Assembly: GCA_030631385.1 (NCBI GenBank)
Contig: DAOVLG010000134.1
Location: 1 to 5,787, forward strand
Reading direction: 5' to 3'
DNA length: 5,787 nt
Source of the DNA: Candidatus Coatesiibacteriota bacterium
Lineage (GTDB): Bacteria > RBG-13-66-14
Shown here: one piece after another, positions 1 to 4,954 of the stretch
Position numbering within the stretch: the stretch's first letter is position 1
Layout of the letters: each line of letters begins with the position of its first letter
Made by a program: the position numbers and the translations under genes
The notes under the pieces: model-generated
What the model saw: only the letters and a program-made list of their open reading frames with translations
The model's database searches: none
Told to the model about the DNA's origin: nothing

Positions 1-357
1 CCCTACGAGCAGGTTCCTGTGCTCATGCGTAACGCGGACTGCCTGGTCCAGCCGTCGTTGCCGGCTCAGCACTGGCAAGAGCAGTTCGGGATGGCGGCGT
101 TGGAGGCCATGGCCTGCGGGTTGCCGGTAATAACCACCCCTACGGGCGGTATCCCGGAAATCACGGGCAACGCGGCTCTCTACTTCACCCCCGGCAACTA
201 CGTCGAGCTGGCTGAAGCGATCGCCCGACTCGCCGCGGAGCCGGAACTGCGCACCGAGCTTGCCGGACGGGGGCATGAGCGAGCTGCGGCCTTCAGCCTC
301 CCGGTGATCGCCCGGCGGTATGCCGAGTTCTTCCACGAAGCCGCCGCCCGGGGGTAA
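1..357 (+). CDS. GT4-family glycosyltransferase, C-terminal fragment (5' end outside the window)
   Basis: The frame is open from base 1 to a TAA at 355-357, giving the last 118 residues of a longer protein. What is visible is the nucleotide-sugar-binding half of a GT-B fold glycosyltransferase (family GT4, Glycos_transf_1). The E-x7-E motif is present as Glu27 and Glu35 of the visible fragment, in the context EQFGMAALEAMACG. It is followed by GLPVI, a GGIPE segment and the typical closing region of an acidic helix and a short C-terminal helix. Family knowledge: these retaining enzymes transfer a sugar from an NDP- or GDP-sugar to glycans, lipids or small acceptors, usually in the cytoplasm or at the inner membrane face, often for polysaccharide or glycolipid synthesis. 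Donor and acceptor cannot be told from this half. An internal GTG at 19 is not a real start, since the homology extends to the window edge. The gap to the phosphofructokinase start is 88 bases, so co-transcription is possible but unproven. Confidence 0.88.
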   Translation, partial: PYEQVPVLMRNADCLVQPSLPAQHWQEQFGMAALEAMACGLPVITTPTGGIPEITGNAALYFTPGNYVELAEAIARLAAEPELRTELAGRGHERAAAFSLPVIARRYAEFFHEAAARG

Positions 358-431
358 AGCGCATAACACCTCGACGGAGTCCCGGTATCGGTGAAAACCA
401 CCTTAAAGATACGACAATAACAATCAATCTA

Positions 432-440
432 AAGGGGGTG
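432..440 (+). promoter_or_regulatory. Ribosome binding site that decides the phosphofructokinase start
   Basis: AAGGGGGTG differs by one base from the ideal AAGGAGGTG. It overlaps the GTG at 440, which therefore cannot be the start, and ends 5 bases before the TTG at 446. This supports TTG 446 as the initiation codon. Confidence 0.7.
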
Positions 441-445
441 TGGCT

Positions 446-1513
446 TTGGCCAAGATGCGTGTGGGAATCCTCACCGGCGGGGGCGACTGCCCCGGTCTGA
501 ACGCCATGATCCGGGCCGCCGTCCGCCGCGGCGCCATCGTCCACGACTACGAGTTCCTGGGGATCCTAAAAGGGTGGCTTGGCTTGATCCACGGCGATGC
601 CGTGCCGCTGGGCCTGGCCGACGTGGAGGAGATCCTGCCCGAGGGCGGGACGATCCTGGGCTCAAGCCGCACCAACCCCTTCGGCAAGAACGCCCTAGAG
701 GAGGTTCCGGCCTGCGAGAAGAACTTCTCCGAGCTGGGCCTGGACACCCTGTTGGCCGTGGGCGGCGACGACACGCTTGGGGTGGCGCGCAAGTTCTCCG
801 ACCGGGGCCTGCCCATGGTCGGCGCGCCGAAGACCATAGACAACGACCTCTCGGGCACCGATTACACCTTCGGGTTCTGGACCGCCATCGAGCGGGTGAT
901 GGCCTCTATTGATAACCTGCGAACCACGGCCAGGAGCCACGAGCGGATCTTCATCGTCGAGGCCATGGGCCGGCACGCGGGGTGGATCGCCGGCTACGGC
1001 GGGCTCGCCGGCGGCGCCGACTACATCCTCACCCCCGAGGAGTCCTTCAGCCTGGATGAGATCCTCTGGAGCCTGAGGCGGCGGTGGGAGGCTGGCTACC
1101 ACTACGCCGTGGTCGTGGTCGCCGAGGGGGCCGAGTGGGAGGGCCGCGAGGTCTTCCAGGAGGACCTCCCCAAGGACGAGTTCGGCCACGTCTACCTGGG
1201 CGGGATCGGTTTCGAGCTCTCCAAGGCCATCGGCAAGGCACTGGCGCCCGAGTTCGGCCGCAGGGCGGGAGACCTGACCCGCCACGTCGTGCTCAGCCAC
1301 CTCCAGCGCGGCGGCACCCCCTGCGCCTTCGACCGCATCCTGGGCACCCGCTTCGGCGCGGCGGCGGTGGACCTCATCGCCGCCAAGAAGTTCGGCTACA
1401 TGGTCGCCCTGGTGGGGAGCTCCATCGTTCCCGTGGAGATCACCGACGCGGTGAGCGTGACCAAGAAGGTGGACAGGGACTTTCTGGACCTGGCGCAGAA
1501 CTTCTACTATTAA
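446..1513 (+). CDS. pfp: 6-phosphofructokinase, PPi-type active site (mixed-substrate group III-like)
   Basis: Phosphorylates fructose 6-phosphate to fructose 1,6-bisphosphate in the cytoplasm, the committing step of glycolysis. From TTG 446 the protein is 355 residues and begins MAKMRVGILTGGGDCPGLN, the usual start of the family; GTG 440 would lie inside the ribosome binding site. Visible motifs in order: GGGDCPG (11-17), GGDDT (106-110), PKTIDND (128-134, catalytic Asp132), MGRHAGW (174-180), VVAEGA and HLQRGG. The phosphoryl-donor positions matter: Asp109 and Lys129 stand where E. coli ATP-PfkA has Gly104 and Gly124. In this family Asp plus Lys marks pyrophosphate as donor, which would make the step reversible; Gly at the first position with Lys is typical of ATP-using actinobacterial relatives. 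Overall resemblance is to the actinobacterial and mixed-substrate group III enzymes, from memory of the family. Donor use is inferred. It stands alone, closed by a hairpin at 1535-1556. Confidence 0.93.
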   Translation: MAKMRVGILTGGGDCPGLNAMIRAAVRRGAIVHDYEFLGILKGWLGLIHGDAVPLGLADVEEILPEGGTILGSSRTNPFGKNALEEVPACEKNFSELGLDTLLAVGGDDTLGVARKFSDRGLPMVGAPKTIDNDLSGTDYTFGFWTAIERVMASIDNLRTTARSHERIFIVEAMGRHAGWIAGYGGLAGGADYILTPEESFSLDEILWSLRRRWEAGYHYAVVVVAEGAEWEGREVFQEDLPKDEFGHVYLGGIGFELSKAIGKALAPEFGRRAGDLTRHVVLSHLQRGGTPCAFDRILGTRFGAAAVDLIAAKKFGYMVALVGSSIVPVEITDAVSVTKKVDRDFLDLAQNFYY

Positions 1514-1534
1514 TCCTCCCTCCGAACCGCATAA

Positions 1535-1556
1535 AAAGGGGCCGCGAGGCCCCTTT
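1535..1556 (+). terminator. Terminator hairpin after phosphofructokinase
   Basis: A perfect 9-bp stem, AAAGGGGCC (1535-1543) with GGCCCCTTT (1548-1556), is closed by a GCGA (GNRA) tetraloop, 21 bases after the stop codon. The stem ends in three T, and a further T-run lies at about 1569-1573. There is no long U-tract directly after the stem. It is probably a rho-independent terminator, and the A-run before the stem could let it work in both directions. Confidence 0.7.
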
Positions 1557-1573
1557 GAAAATGTTGCATTTTT

Positions 1574-1723
1574 CGTAGGGGCGACCCAGCGCTGGGCGCT
1601 GGACCCCGGCCCCGCGAGGTAAACCATCAACAATTCCGACGGTTGCCTCCGCGAGCGCCCCTAGACTGTACGGCGAGCGTCAACAACCGCCCGCGGGCGG
1701 GGGCAGAGCCCCGCCCCTACGGG
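1574..1723. repeat. Intergenic GC-rich palindromic repeat block with CGTAGGGGCG / CGCCCCTACG ends
   Basis: The block opens with CGTAGGGGCG (1574-1583) and closes with its exact reverse complement CGCCCCTACG (1712-1721). Just inside the left end is the perfect palindrome CCCAGCGCTGGG (1585-1596). Near the right end are the perfect palindrome CCGCCCGCGGGCGG (1687-1700) and a GGGGC-AGA-GCCCC hairpin (1700-1712). A further CGCCCCTA lies at 1656-1663. No open frame here resembles a protein. The layout suggests one or more copies of a dispersed intergenic palindromic repeat, not a gene; the family is not one I can name. Confidence 0.6.
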
Positions 1724-1836
1724 TTATGCGTATCTTTAAATACACCGATTACGATAAAAAGAGATGCCATAACGGTTTTTTCAAAGGTCTCATTGTATTA
1801 GTCCAGCGATTGTAGAGGTGTGGGAACGAATGATGC

Positions 1837-1864
1837 GGGCCGACCTAAAGGTCGGCCCCTACGG
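1837..1864. repeat. Palindromic repeat ending in CCCCTACGG
   Basis: A perfect 10-bp inverted repeat, GGGCCGACCT (1837-1846) and AGGTCGGCCC (1849-1858), separated by AA, runs straight into CCCCTACGG (1856-1864). The same CCCCTACGG tail closes the repeat block upstream at 1714-1722, so this looks like another member of that family. A weaker inverted repeat, GTTGCCA (1910-1916) and TGGCAAC (1930-1936) followed by CCTAC, may be a decayed further copy. The rest of 1865-1954 shows nothing I can identify. Confidence 0.6.
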
Positions 1865-1954
1865 TCTGGCCTTCGTTGTACGGGTGTACGTGGCGGGACA
1901 ACGCATGGCGTTGCCAGTCGCCCATGGAATGGCAACCCTACATCACCTACGTCA

Positions 1955-1986
1955 GTTAAGAAAGTGGGTGATTATCCCTTTTTAAC
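1955..1986 (-). terminator. Possible terminator hairpin after the methyltransferase gene
   Basis: Eight bases beyond the leftward gene's stop, GTTAA (1955-1959) pairs with TTAAC (1982-1986) around an inner imperfect stem (AAA/TTT, GGG/CCC). No T-run follows on the minus strand, so the hairpin could only be a weak or factor-assisted terminator. Confidence 0.3.
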
Positions 1987-1993
1987 CGAACCG

Positions 1994-2824
1994 TTACAGC
2001 GGGCGGATGAACTCTACTCGGTCGTACTCGTACCCCGGGCGGGTGCGGTCATCGAAGTGAAACCCCAGGGCGGCGGCCACCGCCCGCGCACCGGTCCGGA
2101 GCGAGACGATGCGGCGCTCGACGTCGAACCAGACGGCATCCGGCTCGGGGAGGTAGAGCATCTCGACGAACTTGTTGTCCTCGCCCCGGACGCCCGACTC
2201 GAGAATCGGGGGGACGATGGCCCGGAAGATGGGCCGCCGGAGAGAAAGACGAGCCAGGCGCTGACGGTACAGGATTCCGTAACGGCTACCGGGATTCTTG
2301 TCGAGGACGAAGAAGAGCACCGCTCCCGGGAAAACACCCAGGTCCTTCCAGAAGGTGTCGGGGGCCGGCTTATGCCTCTCCGACTTCTCGATGGCGTTGT
2401 AGGGATCAATGAGCACGAGCTGCACCGGAGGCATGGCGGCCAGGTTTCCCGACCGAAGCGCGTTGTAGCCGCTTCCGCCCGAAAGCTCCAGGACCGAGAA
2501 ACCGGCCTCTTCGAGCGCGACCTTCTTTTCCGGGTCCTCCTCGAAGACCATTACTTGGGGCTCGTTTCGGTGGCGCCGGGCCAGCTCGGAGCTACCCAGG
2601 TAGCGCCCCTGAGCCAGGCTGGCCTCCTGCACCCTTCGCAGGCGCAGCTCCGTCGGAGCATCCAAGAGCCGGTCGGCCGCCTCGGGGACCAGCTTGCGGT
2701 TGGGCACACCGGCGAAGGCGTCCAGGTAGGTGCCCCGGCGCCGTATCCAGTCCAAGGCCCGCAGGAGCCACTCGTGCTTGATCAAATCGCCGGCGTTTCC
2801 GGCGTCGTATGGAAAATCGGTCAT
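1994..2824 (-). CDS. RlmJ-like class I SAM-dependent methyltransferase with altered catalytic motif
   Basis: A 276-residue protein from ATG 2824; an in-frame GTG at 2827 is the alternative, with a weak AGGGA ribosome site at 2834-2838. The order of motifs follows RlmJ (DUF519), which N6-methylates A2030 of 23S rRNA. Near the N-terminus is AGN-x2-D-x2-KH (residues 8-17). Then come TYLDAFAG (32-39, SAM-binding loop region), LGSSELARR (76-84), an acidic FEEDP (94-98) and LIDPYN (138-143). The family's catalytic motif IV is DPPY; here it reads DPYN, and the loop usually written THAGAG is AFAGVP. The fold assignment is fairly safe, but rRNA methylation is not. Three-Cys-motif partner (TcmP) proteins, which carry IDPFG, are a second possible relation. 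It is cytoplasmic by appearance, with no signal peptide. Its neighbours are unrelated. A sigma-54 promoter at 2969-2983 points at it, giving a leader of about 133 bases. Confidence 0.65.
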   Translation of the reverse strand: MTDFPYDAGNAGDLIKHEWLLRALDWIRRRGTYLDAFAGVPNRKLVPEAADRLLDAPTELRLRRVQEASLAQGRYLGSSELARRHRNEPQVMVFEEDPEKKVALEEAGFSVLELSGGSGYNALRSGNLAAMPPVQLVLIDPYNAIEKSERHKPAPDTFWKDLGVFPGAVLFFVLDKNPGSRYGILYRQRLARLSLRRPIFRAIVPPILESGVRGEDNKFVEMLYLPEPDAVWFDVERRIVSLRTGARAVAAALGFHFDDRTRPGYEYDRVEFIRPL

Positions 2825-2914
2825 CACTACTCATCCCTGCATCTTGAGAAAATCACCGGAGACATGCCTTACGAGGCCATTTAACAACATCTGAAGTCGC
2901 CATTGCACCGGCGG

Positions 2915-2929
2915 TGGCACGATTCTTGC
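2915..2929 (+). promoter_or_regulatory. Sigma-54 (RpoN) promoter, rightward
   Basis: TGGCACG (2915-2921), four bases, then TTGC (2926-2929) matches the sigma-54 consensus TGGCACG-N4-TTGC at every fixed position, with the obligatory ten bases between GG and GC. The start site is expected near 2941. No recognisable gene lies in front of it on this strand; transcription would run towards the antisense strand of the amidase gene unless it ends at the T6 run at 2994-2999. Confidence 0.6.
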
Positions 2930-2940
2930 GCGTGTCAGCC

Positions 2941-2999
2941 CTCAAATTGGGCGGTGAGCAATGAAAATGCAAGAATAGTGCCACCGCCTATCGTTTTTT
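2941..2999 (+). ncRNA. Hypothetical small RNA between the rightward sigma-54 promoter and a T6 run
   Basis: From the predicted start near 2941 a transcript could fold GGCGGTG (2950-2956) with CACCGCC (2982-2988), a 7-bp GC-rich stem. It is followed by TATCG and six T (2994-2999), as at a rho-independent terminator. This would give an RNA of about 60 bases. It also contains a five-codon open frame (ATG 2961 to TAG 2978, MKMQE) behind a GGTGAG sequence, too short to call a gene. The RNA is inferred from promoter and terminator signals only. Confidence 0.25.
2969..2983 (-). promoter_or_regulatory. Sigma-54 (RpoN) promoter, leftward, facing the methyltransferase gene
   Basis: On the minus strand the arm reads TGGCACT, four bases, TTGC, then A. 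This is one mismatch from the sigma-54 consensus, with correct GG-N10-GC spacing and the favoured A after TTGC. The predicted start is near 2957, about 133 bases before the methyltransferase ATG at 2824. It faces the rightward promoter, so the two start sites would overlap by roughly 17 bases. Confidence 0.55.
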
Positions 3000-3055
3000 A
3001 CCAACATCCGAGGTTATGCCCCCTTGAGGGTCCTTTTTTCGGTGTTATCGTATGA

Positions 3056-3126
3056 GACCCTTGCAAAGGTCGCAATACTTCATAGTGTATCCACAGTAGC
3101 CGCCCACGGGGCTTGTAGAGCTCTAC
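3056..3126. promoter_or_regulatory. Two dyads that could bind an activator of the leftward sigma-54 promoter
   Basis: The first, 3056-3071, has arms GACC and GGTC around TTGCAA, with one mismatched pair; its centre lies about 106 bases upstream of the predicted leftward start. The second, 3115-3126, is the perfect 12-bp palindrome GTAGAGCTCTAC, about 163 bases upstream. Sigma-54 promoters need an enhancer-binding protein, usually bound some 80-200 bases upstream to such dyads. Position and symmetry fit; no specific regulator can be named. Confidence 0.35.
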
Positions 3127-3164
3127 CACGATGGAACATACGTGTAGGTTTATATAACAGGACA

Positions 3165-3180
3165 CTATTTCGTAAAATAG
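3165..3180 (-). terminator. Weak AT-rich hairpin downstream of the amidase gene
   Basis: CTATTT (3165-3170) and AAATAG (3175-3180) form a perfect 6-bp stem with a four-base loop, 30 bases beyond the amidase stop codon. It has no GC pairs except at the base and no T-run after it on the minus strand, so it is at best a weak terminator or RNA end. Confidence 0.25.
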
Positions 3181-3210
3181 ACTTTTGCGAAAACCTCATT
3201 CCGAGCAACC

Positions 3211-4395
3211 CTACTCCATCAGGCCCCGCTCGAACTCCTCCTTGAACTCGGCGATCCCGCGGTAGATGGCGTAGGCCGCCTCGTGCTGGTAGGCCGGGTC
3301 CGTCAACCGGGCCTCCTCGCTCTCGTTGGTTAAAAACCCCACCTCGACCAGAATCGCCGGCATCTGCGTCCCGCGCAGGACGTAGAAGTTGGCCTGCTTC
3401 ACCCCGCGGTCGTTGCAACCCAGATGGTAGATGAGGTTCTCCTGGACGCACCCCGCCAATCGCTGCGACTCCACTAAAAATTCGTTCTGCATCAGGTCGC
3501 CCAGGATGAAGGAGAGCTCGTCGGTGGTCTTCATCGGCAGGTCTGGGTCCAGCTCGAAGTCGGCGTTTTCCAGGTGGGCCAGGGCCCGGTCCTCGGAGGT
3601 CAGGGCGTCGGCCAGGAAGAAGGTCTCCGCCCCGTGGGCCCTGGTGTTGGAGTGGCCGTTGAGGTGGATGGAGATGAAGAGGTCGGCCTGGGCCTTGTTG
3701 GCCATCAGGGTGCGCCCGTGGAGACCGATCTTGGTGTCGGCGATCCGGGTCAGGATCACCTCGAGGCCCAGGTTGTGCTCCAGGAGGTTTGCCAGGTAGA
3801 AGGCGATGGGGAGGACGAGTTCCTTCTCGACGTACCGGTTGGAGTAGCCGCCGGTGCCGATGTGCCTCCCGCCGTGCCCCGGATCAATCACGATCCGGCG
3901 GATGCGCAGACGGTCGAAGTTGGCGTCCGGGTTGATCCCTCCGGGCAATGCGCCGTAGGCGTCGCGTACCTCGAGGCGGATCCCGTCGCCGTGCCGCTCG
4001 GCGCGGTAGATGTACCCGCCGGGCCAGAGGAGGACGCGGAGCTGGTAGCCGGTGTTGCGGGGGTGGGGCCGCAGGACCGCCTCGTCCACGAAGCCCGTTC
4101 CGGGGAACTTGGCTATGCGCCCGGGAGACCCGGCGGCGGGGATGTCCAGAACCAGGGTCGAGCCGCTGCGCCGCAGGACAAGCCCCTGGATACGCGGCAG
4201 TTCGATCTCGACGACGGTGACGGCGCCCTCGTTGAAGACGCGCAGGTCGTAGACCGGCCCCTCCTCAACCGACACCGGCTCGTAGATCACCTCGCCCTCG
4301 ATAACCTCCGCGGCGGGGGAACCGGTGAGAAGAAGGCTCGCGATCAGGACGATTGACAGCCGGTGCATCCTCGGACTGGACAAGAAGGGGATCAT
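3211..4395 (-). CDS. Exported N-acetylmuramoyl-L-alanine amidase (AMIN + Amidase_3)
   Basis: Zinc-dependent cell-wall hydrolase that cuts the bond between N-acetylmuramic acid and L-Ala of the stem peptide, as AmiA/B/C do during daughter-cell separation. From ATG 4395 it has 394 residues. Residues about 10-30 form a signal peptide: a basic start, a Leu/Ile-rich core and a cleavage region SPAA-E. Residues about 48-145 look like an AMIN domain, which targets family members to septal peptidoglycan or the secretion apparatus. The catalytic domain starts at IVIDPGHGG (168-176). Zinc ligands should be His174, Glu190 (VEKEL) and His244 (SIHLN), with catalytic Glu351 in LVEVGFLTN, so all key residues are present. 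The start is uncertain: ATG 4368 gives a shorter, equally good signal peptide, but GAGG touches that ATG, and no clear ribosome site precedes 4395 either. Transcription is probably from 4562-4590. No divisome gene is adjacent. Confidence 0.92.
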   Translation of the reverse strand: MIPFLSSPRMHRLSIVLIASLLLTGSPAAEVIEGEVIYEPVSVEEGPVYDLRVFNEGAVTVVEIELPRIQGLVLRRSGSTLVLDIPAAGSPGRIAKFPGTGFVDEAVLRPHPRNTGYQLRVLLWPGGYIYRAERHGDGIRLEVRDAYGALPGGINPDANFDRLRIRRIVIDPGHGGRHIGTGGYSNRYVEKELVLPIAFYLANLLEHNLGLEVILTRIADTKIGLHGRTLMANKAQADLFISIHLNGHSNTRAHGAETFFLADALTSEDRALAHLENADFELDPDLPMKTTDELSFILGDLMQNEFLVESQRLAGCVQENLIYHLGCNDRGVKQANFYVLRGTQMPAILVEVGFLTNESEEARLTDPAYQHEAAYAIYRGIAEFKEEFERGLME

Positions 4396-4399
4396 AAAC

Positions 4400-4510
4400 A
4401 AGTACGGGATGTGAGCAATGGGTAGCGTTCGCGGCTGTACGCCCTCGCCTTTTGTTGTGTTCTTCGCGGGGGGGTGTCCAGCTTCAAGCTGGTCGAGAAG
4501 TACGGGATGT
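4400..4510. repeat. 13-bp direct repeat AAGTACGGGATGT in the amidase leader
   Basis: AAGTACGGGATGT occurs at 4400-4412 and again at 4498-4510, 98 bases apart. Similar bases follow (GAGCAAT versus AGCTAAT). Both copies lie between the amidase promoter and its start codon, the nearer one directly at the start region. They could be paired protein sites or remains of a duplication; the sequence alone does not decide. Confidence 0.6.
4478..4492. promoter_or_regulatory. Palindrome in the amidase leader
   Basis: CCAGCTT (4478-4484) and AAGCTGG (4486-4492) form a perfect 7-bp inverted repeat around a single C, within the transcribed leader of the amidase and next to one copy of the 13-bp repeat. As DNA it could be an operator; with a one-base loop it would be a strained RNA hairpin. 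Confidence 0.4.
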
Positions 4511-4561
4511 AGCTAATAAAACACTCGCGGGGATGGTGGTATGTTTCGCAAACAAGTATGC

Positions 4562-4590
4562 AGTATATTCCAGTTTATTGAACTTGACAA
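4562..4590 (-). promoter_or_regulatory. Sigma-70 promoter for the amidase gene
   Basis: On the minus strand TTGTCA (4590-4585) and TATACT (4567-4562) are separated by exactly 17 bases; each box differs from consensus by one base. The start should fall near 4555, giving a leader of about 160 bases to ATG 4395. Confidence 0.65.
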
Positions 4591-4669
4591 TCCTGAGCAA
4601 ACTTTTTTCACGCCGTATTCTCTTGAAATACAAAGACTTACCGCGTTGCGAGTAAGCTGTTTAATATCA

Positions 4670-4690
4670 TCGTGTTACACGAAACTCGTG
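4670..4690. promoter_or_regulatory. Three alternating arms forming two mutually exclusive hairpins
   Basis: TCGTGT (4670-4675) pairs with ACACGA (4677-4682), and the CACGA of that second arm (4678-4682) can instead pair with TCGTG (4686-4690). Two overlapping dyads result. This could be a tandem operator or a switching RNA element; no gene nearby assigns it a role. Confidence 0.3.
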
Positions 4691-4811
4691 ATTTTATAAC
4701 ACCAAATTACCGAACCGCCGATTCTCAAGGCCATTTATTTATCCACAACGTCTGAATCGTCCGGGATAAGTTTGTGCTCAACAGCCTGATATTACAGCCT
4801 TTAAACTCGGT

Positions 4812-4823
4812 GAACAATTGTTC
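4812..4823. promoter_or_regulatory. Perfect 12-bp palindrome, possible operator
   Basis: GAACAATTGTTC is a perfect palindrome with the shape GAAC-N4-GTTC, the core arrangement of LexA boxes in Bacillus and actinobacteria. It lies about 220 bases upstream of the amidase promoter and past the end of hslV, so no promoter is placed for it to control directly. Confidence 0.3.
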
Positions 4824-4858
4824 GGTATAAATATCAAGGAGTTAGAGATAAGCATCAT

Positions 4859-4915
4859 AATATCAACGGGTTACAGATAAGGTTTGTTTTACAGACCGCG
4901 TATTGTGTTGATATT
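4859..4915 (-). other. Inverted repeat downstream of hslV
   Basis: AATATCAAC (4859-4867) and GTTGATATT (4907-4915) are perfect 9-bp arms separated by 39 bases, starting 40 bases beyond the hslV stop. An inner GGTTTG/CAGACC stem (4881-4897) pairs fully only in plus-strand RNA, with one G-U pair. On the minus strand it might protect the 3' end of hslV mRNA; no T-run marks it as a terminator. Confidence 0.3.
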
Positions 4916-4954
4916 GCGAGATATAGTCGAGGCCGTTGGGACCGTTTTCCTCAA

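Larger units (their letters stand above)
2910..2988. repeat. Near-perfect 20-bp inverted repeat with a 39-base centre
   Basis: Arms 2910-2929 and 2969-2988 are reverse complements at 19 of 20 positions; the only mismatch pairs G2921 with A2977. The centre (2930-2968) holds a small GCCC/GGGC hairpin at 2938-2952. Each arm contains a complete sigma-54 -24/-12 promoter match, annotated separately. No target-site duplication is visible at the ends, which speaks against a simple MITE but does not exclude one. A T6 run follows at 2994-2999. Confidence 0.85.
4591..4954. other. AT-rich intergenic region without a convincing gene
   Basis: This 364-base stretch between the amidase promoter and the end of hslV is much richer in A+T than the genes and has no protein-like frame. 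It holds overlapping inverted repeats at 4670-4690 and one exact DnaA box, TTATCCACA (4739-4747). It also has the perfect palindrome GAACAATTGTTC (4812-4823), three copies each of GATAAG (4765, 4847, 4876) and TTACAG (4792, 4871, 4889), and a 9-bp inverted repeat at 4859-4915. No hslU, tRNA or transposase remnant was seen. Confidence 0.6.

Noticed and set aside
695..1633. Long minus-strand open frame opposite the phosphofructokinase gene
   Set aside because: The plus strand encodes an unmistakable phosphofructokinase; the antisense product has no family features and runs through the terminator and into the repeat block.
1820..2884. Long plus-strand open frame opposite the RlmJ-like gene
   Set aside because: Its product is low-complexity and resembles nothing, while the minus-strand frame carries recognisable methyltransferase motifs. 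It is an antisense by-product of GC-rich codon use.
2910..2988. Inverted repeat as terminator for the amidase transcript
   Set aside because: Read leftwards, no T-run follows the hairpin; the T6 run is on the other side.
3020..3038. CCCTTGAGGG followed by T6 as a plus-strand terminator
   Set aside because: The stem is only three to four pairs, too weak to call; at most a backup end for the putative small RNA.
3024..3245. Small plus-strand frame in front of the rightward sigma-54 promoter
   Set aside because: It starts with TTG without a ribosome site, runs into the amidase gene antisense, and has no recognisable domain or bias.
3574..4356. Long plus-strand open frame opposite the amidase gene
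   Set aside because: Val/Gly/Asp-rich antisense product without motifs; the amidase strand has all catalytic residues.
4452..4655. Small plus-strand frame across the amidase promoter and leader
   Set aside because: No ribosome site, poor composition, and it overlaps clear leftward promoter elements.
4739..4747. Replication origin based on the DnaA box (with a one-mismatch box at 3087-3095)
   Set aside because: One exact box is expected by chance at moderate frequency; there is no box cluster, and dnaA, dnaN or gidA are not nearby.
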